Assembly: GCF_004363245.1 (NCBI RefSeq)
Contig: NZ_SNYV01000011.1
Location: 806,001 to 870,000, forward strand
Origin: Sphingobacterium yanglingense
GTDB lineage: Bacteria > Bacteroidota > Bacteroidia > Sphingobacteriales > Sphingobacteriaceae
Direction of reading: 5' to 3'
Length of the DNA stretch: 64,000 nucleotides
Shown: piece after piece, positions 16,091 through 23,716 of the stretch
How positions within the stretch are numbered: the stretch's first letter is position 1
Layout: each line of letters begins with the position of its first letter
Program-made: the position numbers and the translations under genes
Notes under the pieces: model-generated
Seen by the model: the letters and a program-made list of their open reading frames with translations, nothing else
Told to the model about the DNA's origin: nothing
The model's database searches: none

Positions 16091-17461
16091 ATGAAATTGG
16101 AATACGCAATTGTAGATATTGAAACGACGGGCGGTAATGCCCGTGGGAGCCGTATGACGGAGATCGCTATCCGTATACACAATGGCAAGGAGGTGATTGA
16201 CTCTTTCGAGTCGCTGATCAATCCGGAGAAGGATATTCCGCTGGCGATATTTGCGCTGACGGGAATCGACAACGAGATGGTGCGGTATGCGCCTGTATTT
16301 GGTGACATCGCCAAGCGTGTGTATGACATGTTGGAAGGTCGGATATTTGTGGCGCACAACGTGAACTTTGACTATTCGTTTGTGAAGCATCAGTTGGCGG
16401 AATGTGGCCTGAAATGGACCGCGAAAAAACTGTGTACGGTGCGGATGGCACGTAAGATAAAGCCTGGCCATCGGTCCTACAGTCTCGGCTATCTGTGCGA
16501 CGATCTGGAAATACCGATAACCAACAGGCACCGTGCAGGTGGCGACTGTGATGCGACGGCAATTCTCTTCAAGCGTTTACTGGAATGGGACGAGGATGGG
16601 GTAATCGCTGAGATGGTGAAAAAGTCTTCTAAAGATCAACGCCTGCCTCCTAACCTTCCGGCGGATCAATTTGAGGCTTTGCCGGAACGCACGGGTGTTT
16701 ATTATTTTCACGACAAGAAGGGTAAAGTGATCTATGTGGGCAAGGCGCTGAATATCAAGAAGCGGGTGGGACAACATTTTTCGGGACATAATATCAATCC
16801 GCAACGACAGAACTTCCTACGGGAAATACATGCGGTGTCTGCGGAGATATGCTCGACGGAACTAATGGCGCTCCTGCTGGAATGTGCGGAGATAAAGAGG
16901 CTATGGCCCGTGCACAACCGTGCGCTGAAGAAATATGAGCCTAAGTTTGGTGTGTTTGTGTATGAGGATATGGCGGGCTATAAGCGTCTGGCTGTAGGGA
17001 AGATCTCGAAAATGCACACCTGCTGTATGATGGTAAATAGAGAATATGATGCCGTGAAGTTGCTGTCGGGATTGGTGGATCGGTACGGCATAGATACGCG
17101 CTTGTGTTCGTTTACTAATACGAAGCTGTCACGCCAGGATATCGCACAGACGGCTATCGCTACTCACCTGCCTCCTGTAGCTGAACATAACGATACAGTG
17201 GAGTCGGCTCTCGAGGAACTGCAAGGTTGTCGCCCTACCTTCGCTCTCTTTGATAAGGGGCGCGACGGCAACGAGAAAAGCTGTGTGTTTATTGAAAAGG
17301 GTAATTTCTACGGTATGGGGTACATCGATAATGGATCTCAGCTCAGCGATATCCATGATGTACGCGACAACCTGACCCGCTATGCCGGTAACCACTATAT
17401 GGCGCAGCTGATCATCAACTATGCAGAGAAGTACCCTAGGAAGGTGATGAAATTGGGATAG
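16091..17461 (+). CDS. Fused DEDDh exonuclease and GIY-YIG endonuclease
   Basis: 456-aa protein starting 6 nt after dnaE. Residues 1-165 form a DnaQ-like 3'-5' exonuclease with IVDIETTGG, AHNVNFDYSF and HRAGGDCDAT (DEDDh residues present). Residues about 200-285 form a GIY-YIG nuclease: GVYYFHDKKGKVIYVGKALN, then RVGQHF and an ALLLECAEIK segment, as in UvrC and Cho. The C-terminal about 170 residues are uncharacterised. The fusion is known in Bacteroidota and resembles a proofreading subunit joined to an incision nuclease. With dinB and dnaE it could supply proofreading or damage incision. Confidence 0.88.
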   Translation: MKLEYAIVDIETTGGNARGSRMTEIAIRIHNGKEVIDSFESLINPEKDIPLAIFALTGIDNEMVRYAPVFGDIAKRVYDMLEGRIFVAHNVNFDYSFVKHQLAECGLKWTAKKLCTVRMARKIKPGHRSYSLGYLCDDLEIPITNRHRAGGDCDATAILFKRLLEWDEDGVIAEMVKKSSKDQRLPPNLPADQFEALPERTGVYYFHDKKGKVIYVGKALNIKKRVGQHFSGHNINPQRQNFLREIHAVSAEICSTELMALLLECAEIKRLWPVHNRALKKYEPKFGVFVYEDMAGYKRLAVGKISKMHTCCMMVNREYDAVKLLSGLVDRYGIDTRLCSFTNTKLSRQDIAQTAIATHLPPVAEHNDTVESALEELQGCRPTFALFDKGRDGNEKSCVFIEKGNFYGMGYIDNGSQLSDIHDVRDNLTRYAGNHYMAQLIINYAEKYPRKVMKLG

Positions 17462-17529
17462 ACGCTCTGTCTACAAATCTTATGCGCGGATGGACTTTCG
17501 TTGCGGATTTCGGTACAGAAACTAGTTCT

Positions 17530-17556
17530 TTATATTGTATCAATGATACAATATAA
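17530..17556. promoter_or_regulatory. 27-bp perfect palindrome
   Basis: Arms of 13 bp (TTATATTGTATCA and TGATACAATATAA) surround a single central A. It lies 69 bp after the exonuclease/GIY-YIG stop and 90 bp before the small membrane-protein gene at 17646. It lacks a GC-rich stem and a T run, so it fits a dimer-binding operator better than a terminator. The regulator is unknown. Confidence 0.55.
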
Positions 17557-17645
17557 TTTACAAAGAAATTTGTAGTAAAGGAAACTTATCCCTACTTTTA
17601 AGTATCCTAACTTGGGTTATTCAGTTATTATAGATACTTAAAATT

Positions 17646-17888
17646 ATGAATCTACTATTTATCGGCACACAAGAGTTGTTTATCCTATTACCCCTAGTCT
17701 ATGGCCTTTTTATTATAGCTATATTTTATGCGTTGTACAAAGTACTATCTAGGCTATTAAATCGCTATTTGGCAGCAAAGCGCGAGCAAACTGCAGCCCT
17801 ACTCCTACAGAGCGATGCTCTGAAAGAAATCGCTACAGCAATTCGAGAATCAAATGATAAGAACGGTGTAACACAGGAGATAATTTAA
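17646..17888 (+). CDS. Small single-pass membrane protein
   Basis: 80-aa protein with one long hydrophobic segment (about residues 10-35, LFILLPLVYGLFIIAIFYAL). A basic, then helical cytoplasmic tail follows (RLLNRYLAAKREQTAALLLQ, then SDALKEIATAIRE). This resembles small Bacteroidota membrane proteins of unknown role, and no named family is recognised. It is 9 nt upstream of the DUF1877 gene, so the two probably share a transcript. Confidence 0.65.
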   Translation: MNLLFIGTQELFILLPLVYGLFIIAIFYALYKVLSRLLNRYLAAKREQTAALLLQSDALKEIATAIRESNDKNGVTQEII

Positions 17889-17897
17889 CTATATTCA

Positions 17898-18401
17898 ATG
17901 GGAATGATTCAATACTACCTTCGGGTAGATCAGAAAGTTTTAGAAAGCTTTTTAGAAGACAGCAAAGTTTTAATAGATGTAGCATATAGCAAGAATGAAT
18001 CTGATGATTATGCTCTATTAGATCTCGACAAATCATGGGAAGGTATCTTTTATCTGGTAACAGGTTCAAGCTTAGCTGATGCTTTCACCAACGAACTGCC
18101 TCAACTACCGCTGCTCTTTGGCCCTTCACAAATTGACCCTGAGCTGGACATGGGATATGGACCTGCAACTTTCACTAGCCCCGAACAGACCAAAGAGATG
18201 TACTATATCATAAAAGACCTCTCTAGAGAAGAGCTTGCTGCCAGATTCGATCCGGATAAAATGTTTAAAGAGGATTTATATCCGGATATCTGGGACGACG
18301 AAAACGCTTTAGATTACCTGTTGGACTTTTTCGAAGATCTTAGAGGTTTTTATAAAGATGCCGTAGAAAACAACCAGGCTATGGTAATGTATTTGTCTTA
18401 A
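17898..18401 (+). CDS. DUF1877 (YfbM-like) protein
   Basis: 167-aa soluble protein beginning MGMIQYYLRV with LDLDKSWEGIFYLVTGSS near residue 47 and a FTSPEQTKEMYYIIKDLS segment near 95. This is the characteristic layout of the DUF1877/YfbM family, normally about 160-170 aa. Function is unknown; family members often occur near immunity or toxin-related genes. It is followed by a decayed secreted-protein gene. Confidence 0.87.
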   Translation: MGMIQYYLRVDQKVLESFLEDSKVLIDVAYSKNESDDYALLDLDKSWEGIFYLVTGSSLADAFTNELPQLPLLFGPSQIDPELDMGYGPATFTSPEQTKEMYYIIKDLSREELAARFDPDKMFKEDLYPDIWDDENALDYLLDFFEDLRGFYKDAVENNQAMVMYLS

Positions 18402-18444
18402 GATTGATTGTTTTATGATATATAATTTACTTCTACGAGGTCGT

Positions 18445-18728
18445 ATGAAGAATATTTTTTCAACTGTAAGCTTCTTCGCTTTGTTGATTTTTTCGGTTCC
18501 TTCTTTAGGCCAAGCGACTATTACAGCAGTCTAGAGGAAAATGTATTGAAAAGCGAGATAGAGAAGCTTGAAACGGAGATCACGGCTGATTGCTATGAAA
18601 ACTTCTATCGCTTGGTAAGAGATGAGCTGATCGAAATTATTTAGATTGGCAACTCATCATCCTCGATAAGGAAACTGTACTCGCAGCTATCATTCATACA
18701 GATATGATGTTGAGTAAGTTTTTGTTTC
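18445..18728 (+). pseudogene. Frameshifted secreted-protein gene remnant
   Basis: ATG 18445 starts a clear signal peptide (MKNIFSTVSFFALLIFSVPS then LGQA). The frame soon stops. A +1 shift continues with SDYYSSLEENVLKSEIEKLE and on to RDELIEII, and a second shift continues with DWQLIILDKETVLAAIIHTD. Three pieces in different frames that read well together indicate two frameshifts in one former gene. The remnant runs directly into the 5'-truncated macro-domain copy at 18729. The original function is not recognised. Confidence 0.6.
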
Positions 18729-19088
18729 TTGGCTATCTCTAAAAAGTGGAAGGAACCAGCCAAACAATATAAAACTTGGTACAAATCGCAAGATGGATTT
18801 GCCCTTGGCGAAGTACAGTTTGTAAAAGTAGAAGATCATACATGGATAGCAAACATGATCGGGCAACATAGAATCTATAAGGATGAAGTGGGTAATCCAC
18901 CTATCGGTTATGAAGCAGTAAGATCTGCCTTAGAAAAAGTGGCTGACCATGCTCTACAGTACGATGCTTCAATACATATGCCCTGTATAGGTTGCGGCTT
19001 GGCGGGTGGCACCTGGGATAAGATAGAGCCGCTGCTATTAGAATGTTTGTCCAGTAAGGGTGTGCAGGTGCCTGTGTATGATTTTTAG
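18729..19088 (+). pseudogene. 5'-truncated macro-domain gene, copy 2
   Basis: Closely related to 8901-9254 but without the first about 38 codons. Homology starts at GGCTATCTCTAAAAAGTGG just after a junction with the frameshifted remnant, so the GDATSP...GNKIIVHICND ligand-binding part is gone. Where copy 1 has a stop, this copy reads KDEVGNPPIGYEA through. MPCIGCGLAGGTW is kept, although the arginine of MPRIG is changed to cysteine. A TTG at 18729 could start translation, but the product would lack half the fold and is unlikely to bind ADP-ribose. Confidence 0.7.
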
Positions 19089-19284
19089 CATCTTAATCTT
19101 CTTGGTTTTGATTTCACTGATATTAATAGTGGACTATGTTATTCCGTTTCGAGATCTGGTGATACCGGGATGGAATACGTTGATAATTCCAGCGGAGGCT
19201 GTAAGATCAATAATAGGCCTTATTCTCCTGGTGCTGTTAGGGATATATCTTTACGTGCAGATCAAGAAGATTCCGAAGAGGTAG
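19078..19284 (+). CDS. Small two-helix membrane protein, copy 2
   Basis: 68 residues from ATG 19078 (MIFSILIFLVLISLI), overlapping the end of the truncated macro gene. It is homologous to 9285-9494: FRDLVIPGWNTLIIPA, then LGIYLYVQIKKIPKR. Compared with copy 1, about 40 bp between the macro stop and the membrane gene, including the MDRPRI start, have been deleted, so this copy must use a different start. It may still be functional. It is followed by repeat element R2. Confidence 0.55.
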   Translation: MIFSILIFLVLISLILIVDYVIPFRDLVIPGWNTLIIPAEAVRSIIGLILLVLLGIYLYVQIKKIPKR

Positions 19285-19303
19285 AAATGTAAGAATAAAT
19301 TAA

Positions 19304-19438
19304 TGTAACCCTTCTGTTAACTTTATGACAATGAATACTATCGGCATAAGAATTGACGTTATATCAGTATTCATAATTTAGGTTAATAATTGGTTAGTTA
19401 GCACACCCTGAAGCTCCCCGCTCCAGGGATTTTTTTTG
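19304..19438 (+). repeat. Dispersed promoter-terminator element, copy R2
   Basis: Full copy with CTATCGGCATAAG, TTG-N18-TAATTTAG and AATAATTGGTTAGTTA. The hairpin (CCCTGAAGC/GCTCCAGGG) carries one changed pair and is followed by eight T. It could terminate the plus-strand membrane-protein gene and also lies 26 bp past the GMC oxidoreductase stop on the other strand. Confidence 0.68.
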
Positions 19439-19463
19439 GTTCATCAAATCAATTGCTGATGCT

Positions 19464-21188
19464 TTAAATATTGTTCTTTTTCATCTCACTAACTGCGTGA
19501 TCTACGGCACGTGCTGTCAGTGCCATGAAGGTCAGCGATGGGTTCTGGGTTCCGGTGGAGGTCATACAGGCACCATCGGTCACGAAGACATTGGGGCAGC
19601 TATGTACCTGATTCCACTTATTAAGGATTGATGTCTTAGGGTCATGCCCCATACGTGCACCGCCCATCTCATGAATATCTAGTCCCGGATTTTTGGCTAT
19701 CCGATTTTGCTGTATATTCTTCGCTCCAGCGACATCCAACATTTCGGCGCCCTGAGTAAGGAAATCTTCTAAGCTTTTGTAATCATTTTCCTGATAACCT
19801 ACCGATGTAATAAGCTGTGGAATACCGTAGCCATCGACTGCTGTATCGCTGAGGCGAACATGATTTTTGGCGTGGGGAATAGTCTCTCCCTGCATCATCA
19901 TAAATACGCGCCATTTGCCCGGCATAAGTAATGCATCTTTATAATCAGCCCCTACCCCTTCGGCAGAGTGATCTGCAGCATTCCTATAGGCTGAGAAAAA
20001 GGATGCATACCCCCGTAGAAAATCAGTATCTTGCTGATGCACATTTCTAAAATTGGGAATAAGTGGTTGCGTGGGGCGTCTCCCATAATAATATTTATCC
20101 TCAAAGCCGTCGACCTCAGCTGAGATATGCCCCATGTAGTTGTGAAATGCGACATATCTGCCTAAAAGGCCATTGTCATTGCCTAGTCCGCTGGGGAATC
20201 GCTGGGATTTTGAATTCAACAAGATCTGATTACTGGCCAACGCCGAGGCATTGAGGAAGATAACTCTTGCATAATACTGATGGACCTCTTTGGTAATCCT
20301 ATCGACAATCTGTACACCTATAGCTTTGCCCTGAATATCATCATACAGAATTGACTCGACTACAGCATCCGGACGTAAAGTGAGATTACCGGTCTTGGTC
20401 GCCCAGGGTATGGTAGAAGCATTGGAACTAAAATAGCCACCAAAGGGACATCCCCGATTACACAATGAGCGTGCCATGCACTGTGTGCGTCCCTGCGCTA
20501 TATGAACGGGTTGCGGCTTAGTGACATGGGCACAGCGCCCACTGATGACTTGTCTATCGGTATAGCTGGTATTGATGCTGCGCTGTATCATCTTCTCGAT
20601 GCTATTGAGCTCAAAGGGCGGCAGAAATTCTCCATCAGGCATGGATGTATTGCCTTCTTTTTTTCCAGAAACTCCAATAAACCGCTCTACATGACTATAC
20701 CACGGTGCAATATCCTTGTACCGTATGGGCCAGTCTACAGCAAAGCCATCGCGCGCCGGTCCCTCAAAATCAAAATCGGACCAACGCTGTACTTGTCTGG
20801 CCCAAGTCAGTGACTTGCCTCCCACCTGATAGCTCCGTATCCAGTCAAAAGGTTGCTCCTGTATATAGGGTTGCTCACTGTCTTTAGTAAAGAAATGCAT
20901 GGTATCCTCTCCATAGGCATAGCATTTTGATACGATCGGATTATCCTTGGAAACCGACAGCGGTACCCGATTATGATGTTCGAACTGCCAGATGTCATGA
21001 TGTGCTGTTGGGTAATCCTTGATGTGCTTAACATCCTTGCCTCGCTCTAACATTAAGGTTTTGAGACCATGCTCGCAGAGCTCCTTCGCAGCCCAGCCTC
21101 CAGAAATCCCTGAACCGATGACTATGGCATCAAAGTGTCGATTATCTAAACTATCTTTCATTATTGGTGGATAATTAATAGACATCAC
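19464..21188 (-). CDS. GMC family FAD oxidoreductase
   Basis: 574-aa protein. The FAD-binding fold is near the start: DAIVIGSGISGGWAAKEL (about residues 20-37), then LMLERG. Further GMC features are CNRGCPFGGYFSSNAST near 243, GGARMGHDP near 517 and PNVFVTDGACMTSTGTQNPS near 537. No signal peptide is seen. The length fits the large subunit of membrane-linked sugar dehydrogenases (gluconate 2-dehydrogenase/LacA type), but the usual small subunit is not next to it. It overlaps the Gfo/Idh/MocA gene upstream by 14 nt. As the last gene of PUL 1, it probably oxidises a sugar or glycoside released from the imported glycan. Confidence 0.87.
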   Translation of the reverse strand: MMSINYPPIMKDSLDNRHFDAIVIGSGISGGWAAKELCEHGLKTLMLERGKDVKHIKDYPTAHHDIWQFEHHNRVPLSVSKDNPIVSKCYAYGEDTMHFFTKDSEQPYIQEQPFDWIRSYQVGGKSLTWARQVQRWSDFDFEGPARDGFAVDWPIRYKDIAPWYSHVERFIGVSGKKEGNTSMPDGEFLPPFELNSIEKMIQRSINTSYTDRQVISGRCAHVTKPQPVHIAQGRTQCMARSLCNRGCPFGGYFSSNASTIPWATKTGNLTLRPDAVVESILYDDIQGKAIGVQIVDRITKEVHQYYARVIFLNASALASNQILLNSKSQRFPSGLGNDNGLLGRYVAFHNYMGHISAEVDGFEDKYYYGRRPTQPLIPNFRNVHQQDTDFLRGYASFFSAYRNAADHSAEGVGADYKDALLMPGKWRVFMMMQGETIPHAKNHVRLSDTAVDGYGIPQLITSVGYQENDYKSLEDFLTQGAEMLDVAGAKNIQQNRIAKNPGLDIHEMGGARMGHDPKTSILNKWNQVHSCPNVFVTDGACMTSTGTQNPSLTFMALTARAVDHAVSEMKKNNI

Positions 21189-22191
21189 TTAAGGCAATCT
21201 TTACACCTGTCTCTCGACTACGCTGTGCGGCCTGCATAAACTGAAATATCTCGATGGTCTCGCTCGCTGATACAGGAGGGAGACCGGTATCAAAGAAGGT
21301 CAGTATCTCGGCTACCAAAGGACCATATCCCACAAAAGGGCCTAATGGAGATATACCGATCTCGCCAAAGGCAACGCCAGCAATATTGGAAGCTCCACGG
21401 CGTATCCCACGGACTGTACCAGTGCGACCATCGCTCCAGACACCAATTACTTGCTCAAAATCGGGGTGATACACGCGATACACTTCCTTACAGCCTGTCC
21501 CCATTACGGTAAATAGCATCTCTACACCGTGGATCATATACCAAGCCTGATCGATGTGATGTGGTTCGATCTCTGCAGGAGTGTATACGTCTGCTCCGAG
21601 TACCTTGCCAATCTTGCCGCTGGTAACTTCACGTACCAACTGGTCGTACCGCAACGAGGAAGAGGAAAAGATAGGTACCTGTTTGCGTTCAGCCAAATCA
21701 AATATAGCTTTGACCTTAGCGAGATTCTCGGCCATAGGCTTATCTACAAACAGCGGTTTGCCAGCCTTGATGACCTGTTCGGCCTGCTCGAGATGTACCC
21801 GACCATCGTTAGACTCTAGAAGAATGTAGTCGACTTTGCTCAATAGACTTTCTATAGAATCGACAACTTCTACTCCCATATCACGCATGACCTGTATAAT
21901 ACGCGGCTTCATTTCTAAAGCCGAGGAAATGTCTTTACTACCATGGGGATAAGCTGCGACAACACGGTATCCCCTATCCTTGAGCGTTCCCTGGTTAATA
22001 TCCTTGGTAAACATCTCACTATGTGAGGTATCTAAACCGATGATACCAATCTTCTTGATGGGCTGCTGCTCGCCGGCTGTACTGAAAGACTGTGTCAATA
22101 CCAAGCCTCCGGTCAGTAAGCCCATTTTCTGTAAGAATGCACGACGTCCAGCAGGAGTTTGCTTCAAATTATTATCCATTGTCTTCATCAT
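21175..22191 (-). CDS. Gfo/Idh/MocA family oxidoreductase, Tat-exported
   Basis: 338-aa protein with a twin-arginine leader (AGRRAFLQKMGLLTGGLVLT). A Rossmann NAD(P)-binding start (KKIGIIGLDTSHSEM) and KPLFVDKPMAENLAKVKAIF near residue 142 follow, the latter containing the family's EKP-equivalent lysine motif as DKP. Export through Tat suggests it carries a tightly bound cofactor in the periplasm, as known for Gfo-type enzymes. Its start codon touches the stop of the upstream gene (TAAATG), and its 3' end overlaps the GMC gene, so the three oxidoreductases are translationally linked. Confidence 0.86.
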   Translation of the reverse strand: MMKTMDNNLKQTPAGRRAFLQKMGLLTGGLVLTQSFSTAGEQQPIKKIGIIGLDTSHSEMFTKDINQGTLKDRGYRVVAAYPHGSKDISSALEMKPRIIQVMRDMGVEVVDSIESLLSKVDYILLESNDGRVHLEQAEQVIKAGKPLFVDKPMAENLAKVKAIFDLAERKQVPIFSSSSLRYDQLVREVTSGKIGKVLGADVYTPAEIEPHHIDQAWYMIHGVEMLFTVMGTGCKEVYRVYHPDFEQVIGVWSDGRTGTVRGIRRGASNIAGVAFGEIGISPLGPFVGYGPLVAEILTFFDTGLPPVSASETIEIFQFMQAAQRSRETGVKIALSDVY

Positions 22192-23694
22192 TTATATTTT
22201 TGGCATTGGAGGTAGACTGAAACCATTATGATAGGTGTGTTTGATCCACTCATTGGCTGCTTCCAACGCGTTAACTTTGGTAAATTGTCGATCAAACTTA
22301 GGATCTCCATCGATGACGCTAAACTCATCGACAGACACGATATCGAGCTGATCAGAGGGTTGAATATTGGTAAATTTCATCTTTGCTCCGTCCCAAAGCA
22401 AGTCGCGATGCAGTCCCTGTAGCCGGACAGCAAGAACGCCCATAACGACGGTTTCGTTCAAGGGACCCGCAAACGCAAAGTTGGAACTTGCCTCCTTACG
22501 GTTTGCTTTAGACTCTTTGGATGCACGGATCCAATCTTGCTCGTGGGCATTGGAGGTCCAGATATTACCATTGCCCCCAGGTACCCTAGGAATCCAGGCT
22601 TTCGGTTTATTGAAATTGTCCATCCTTGAAACTGGTAATAAAGTGGGGTTCATCCCATAGCAGCCTGTCATAATCTTACCTTTCTTGCCAACGAAAATGA
22701 TACCACCGTTCTCATCGCCCATCATCATCCCTGGGACTAGCTCAGTAGGTCGGTCGGGCAACAAACCGCCATCATACCAATGCACGGTAACCTCAGGCAT
22801 ATTGACCTGTCTGATTCGGCCACGGGCAGGAAAGGTATATTTTACGATCTCGGCATGCGGTGGCGAATAAAGGTTGCTCAATGTAGAACTACCATTGACC
22901 TTGATCGGGTACTTAAGATCGAGTGCCCAATAGATAGGATCCATAATGTGACAGGCCATATCTCCCAGTGCTCCGGTTCCGAAATCCCACCAACCCCGCC
23001 AATTCCATGGCGTGTAAGCTTGATTGTACGGACGCCTGGCTGCTGGGCCTAAAAACAGATTCCAATCCAACTCGGAAGGAACCATCATCTCCTGTTTGGG
23101 CTTCATCAAACCCTGTGGCCAGATCGGTCTATTGGTCCAGCAATGTACCTCGTAGACCTCGCCAATGGTATCGGATTGTATCCACTCGGCGACCTCTCTA
23201 CAGGCATCAAAGGAATTTCCCTGATTACCCATCTGTGTAGCAACACCGTATTGCTGAGCCAATGCAGTCAACAGCCTGGACTCATATACGGAATGGGTCA
23301 TCGGCTTTTGAGTATAACAATGCTTTCCGAGGGTGATGGCATGTGCAGTGACACCTGCATGGGTATGATCAGGGGTAGCTACCATGATGGCATCGATACT
23401 GCTTCCCATCTGATCAAACATCGTCCGCCAGTCCTTGAAGGTCTTGGCTTTGGGATAATCGGCAAAGGTCTTACCTGCGTATTTCCAATCCACGTCACAC
23501 AATGCGACAATATTTTCGGTATTCATATTGGCCAGATTGCGTCTCCCCATACCGCCAACACCAATACCTGCAATATTTAACTTATCACTGGGGGCAGTAT
23601 GGCCAAACTTCTTGCCTAATACGGTATTGGATACAATGGTAAAGCCTGTCATTAAGGCTGCATTTTTAATAAAGGTTCTTCTTGAATTTTCCAT
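22192..23694 (-). CDS. Gfo/Idh/MocA family oxidoreductase, Tat-exported, long form
   Basis: 500-aa protein starting MENSRRTFIKNAALMTGFTI, a clear Tat leader. The Rossmann fold reads KLNIAGIGVGGMGRRNL, and KHCYTQKPMTHSVYESRLL (about residue 128) supplies the conserved KP lysine. Long inserts rich in Trp and Gly (RPYNQAYTPWNWRGWWDFGT, then GALGDMACHIMDPIYWAL near 240) are typical of the 450-500-aa Bacteroidota branch found in PULs. It probably carries out oxidation/reduction of sugars, possibly working in series with the two neighbouring oxidoreductases. A 22-bp gap separates it from the glycosidase-like gene. Confidence 0.86.
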   Translation of the reverse strand: MENSRRTFIKNAALMTGFTIVSNTVLGKKFGHTAPSDKLNIAGIGVGGMGRRNLANMNTENIVALCDVDWKYAGKTFADYPKAKTFKDWRTMFDQMGSSIDAIMVATPDHTHAGVTAHAITLGKHCYTQKPMTHSVYESRLLTALAQQYGVATQMGNQGNSFDACREVAEWIQSDTIGEVYEVHCWTNRPIWPQGLMKPKQEMMVPSELDWNLFLGPAARRPYNQAYTPWNWRGWWDFGTGALGDMACHIMDPIYWALDLKYPIKVNGSSTLSNLYSPPHAEIVKYTFPARGRIRQVNMPEVTVHWYDGGLLPDRPTELVPGMMMGDENGGIIFVGKKGKIMTGCYGMNPTLLPVSRMDNFNKPKAWIPRVPGGNGNIWTSNAHEQDWIRASKESKANRKEASSNFAFAGPLNETVVMGVLAVRLQGLHRDLLWDGAKMKFTNIQPSDQLDIVSVDEFSVIDGDPKFDRQFTKVNALEAANEWIKHTYHNGFSLPPMPKI

Positions 23695-23716
23695 GATATA
23701 CTATGTAGGGTACTTA

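Noticed and set aside
12303-16531. Several long minus-strand frames (for example 13727-14254, 15749-16531) inside dinB-dnaE-exonuclease
   Set aside because: They are antisense shadows caused by GC-rich codons; the plus-strand genes have full domain motifs and the minus frames show none.
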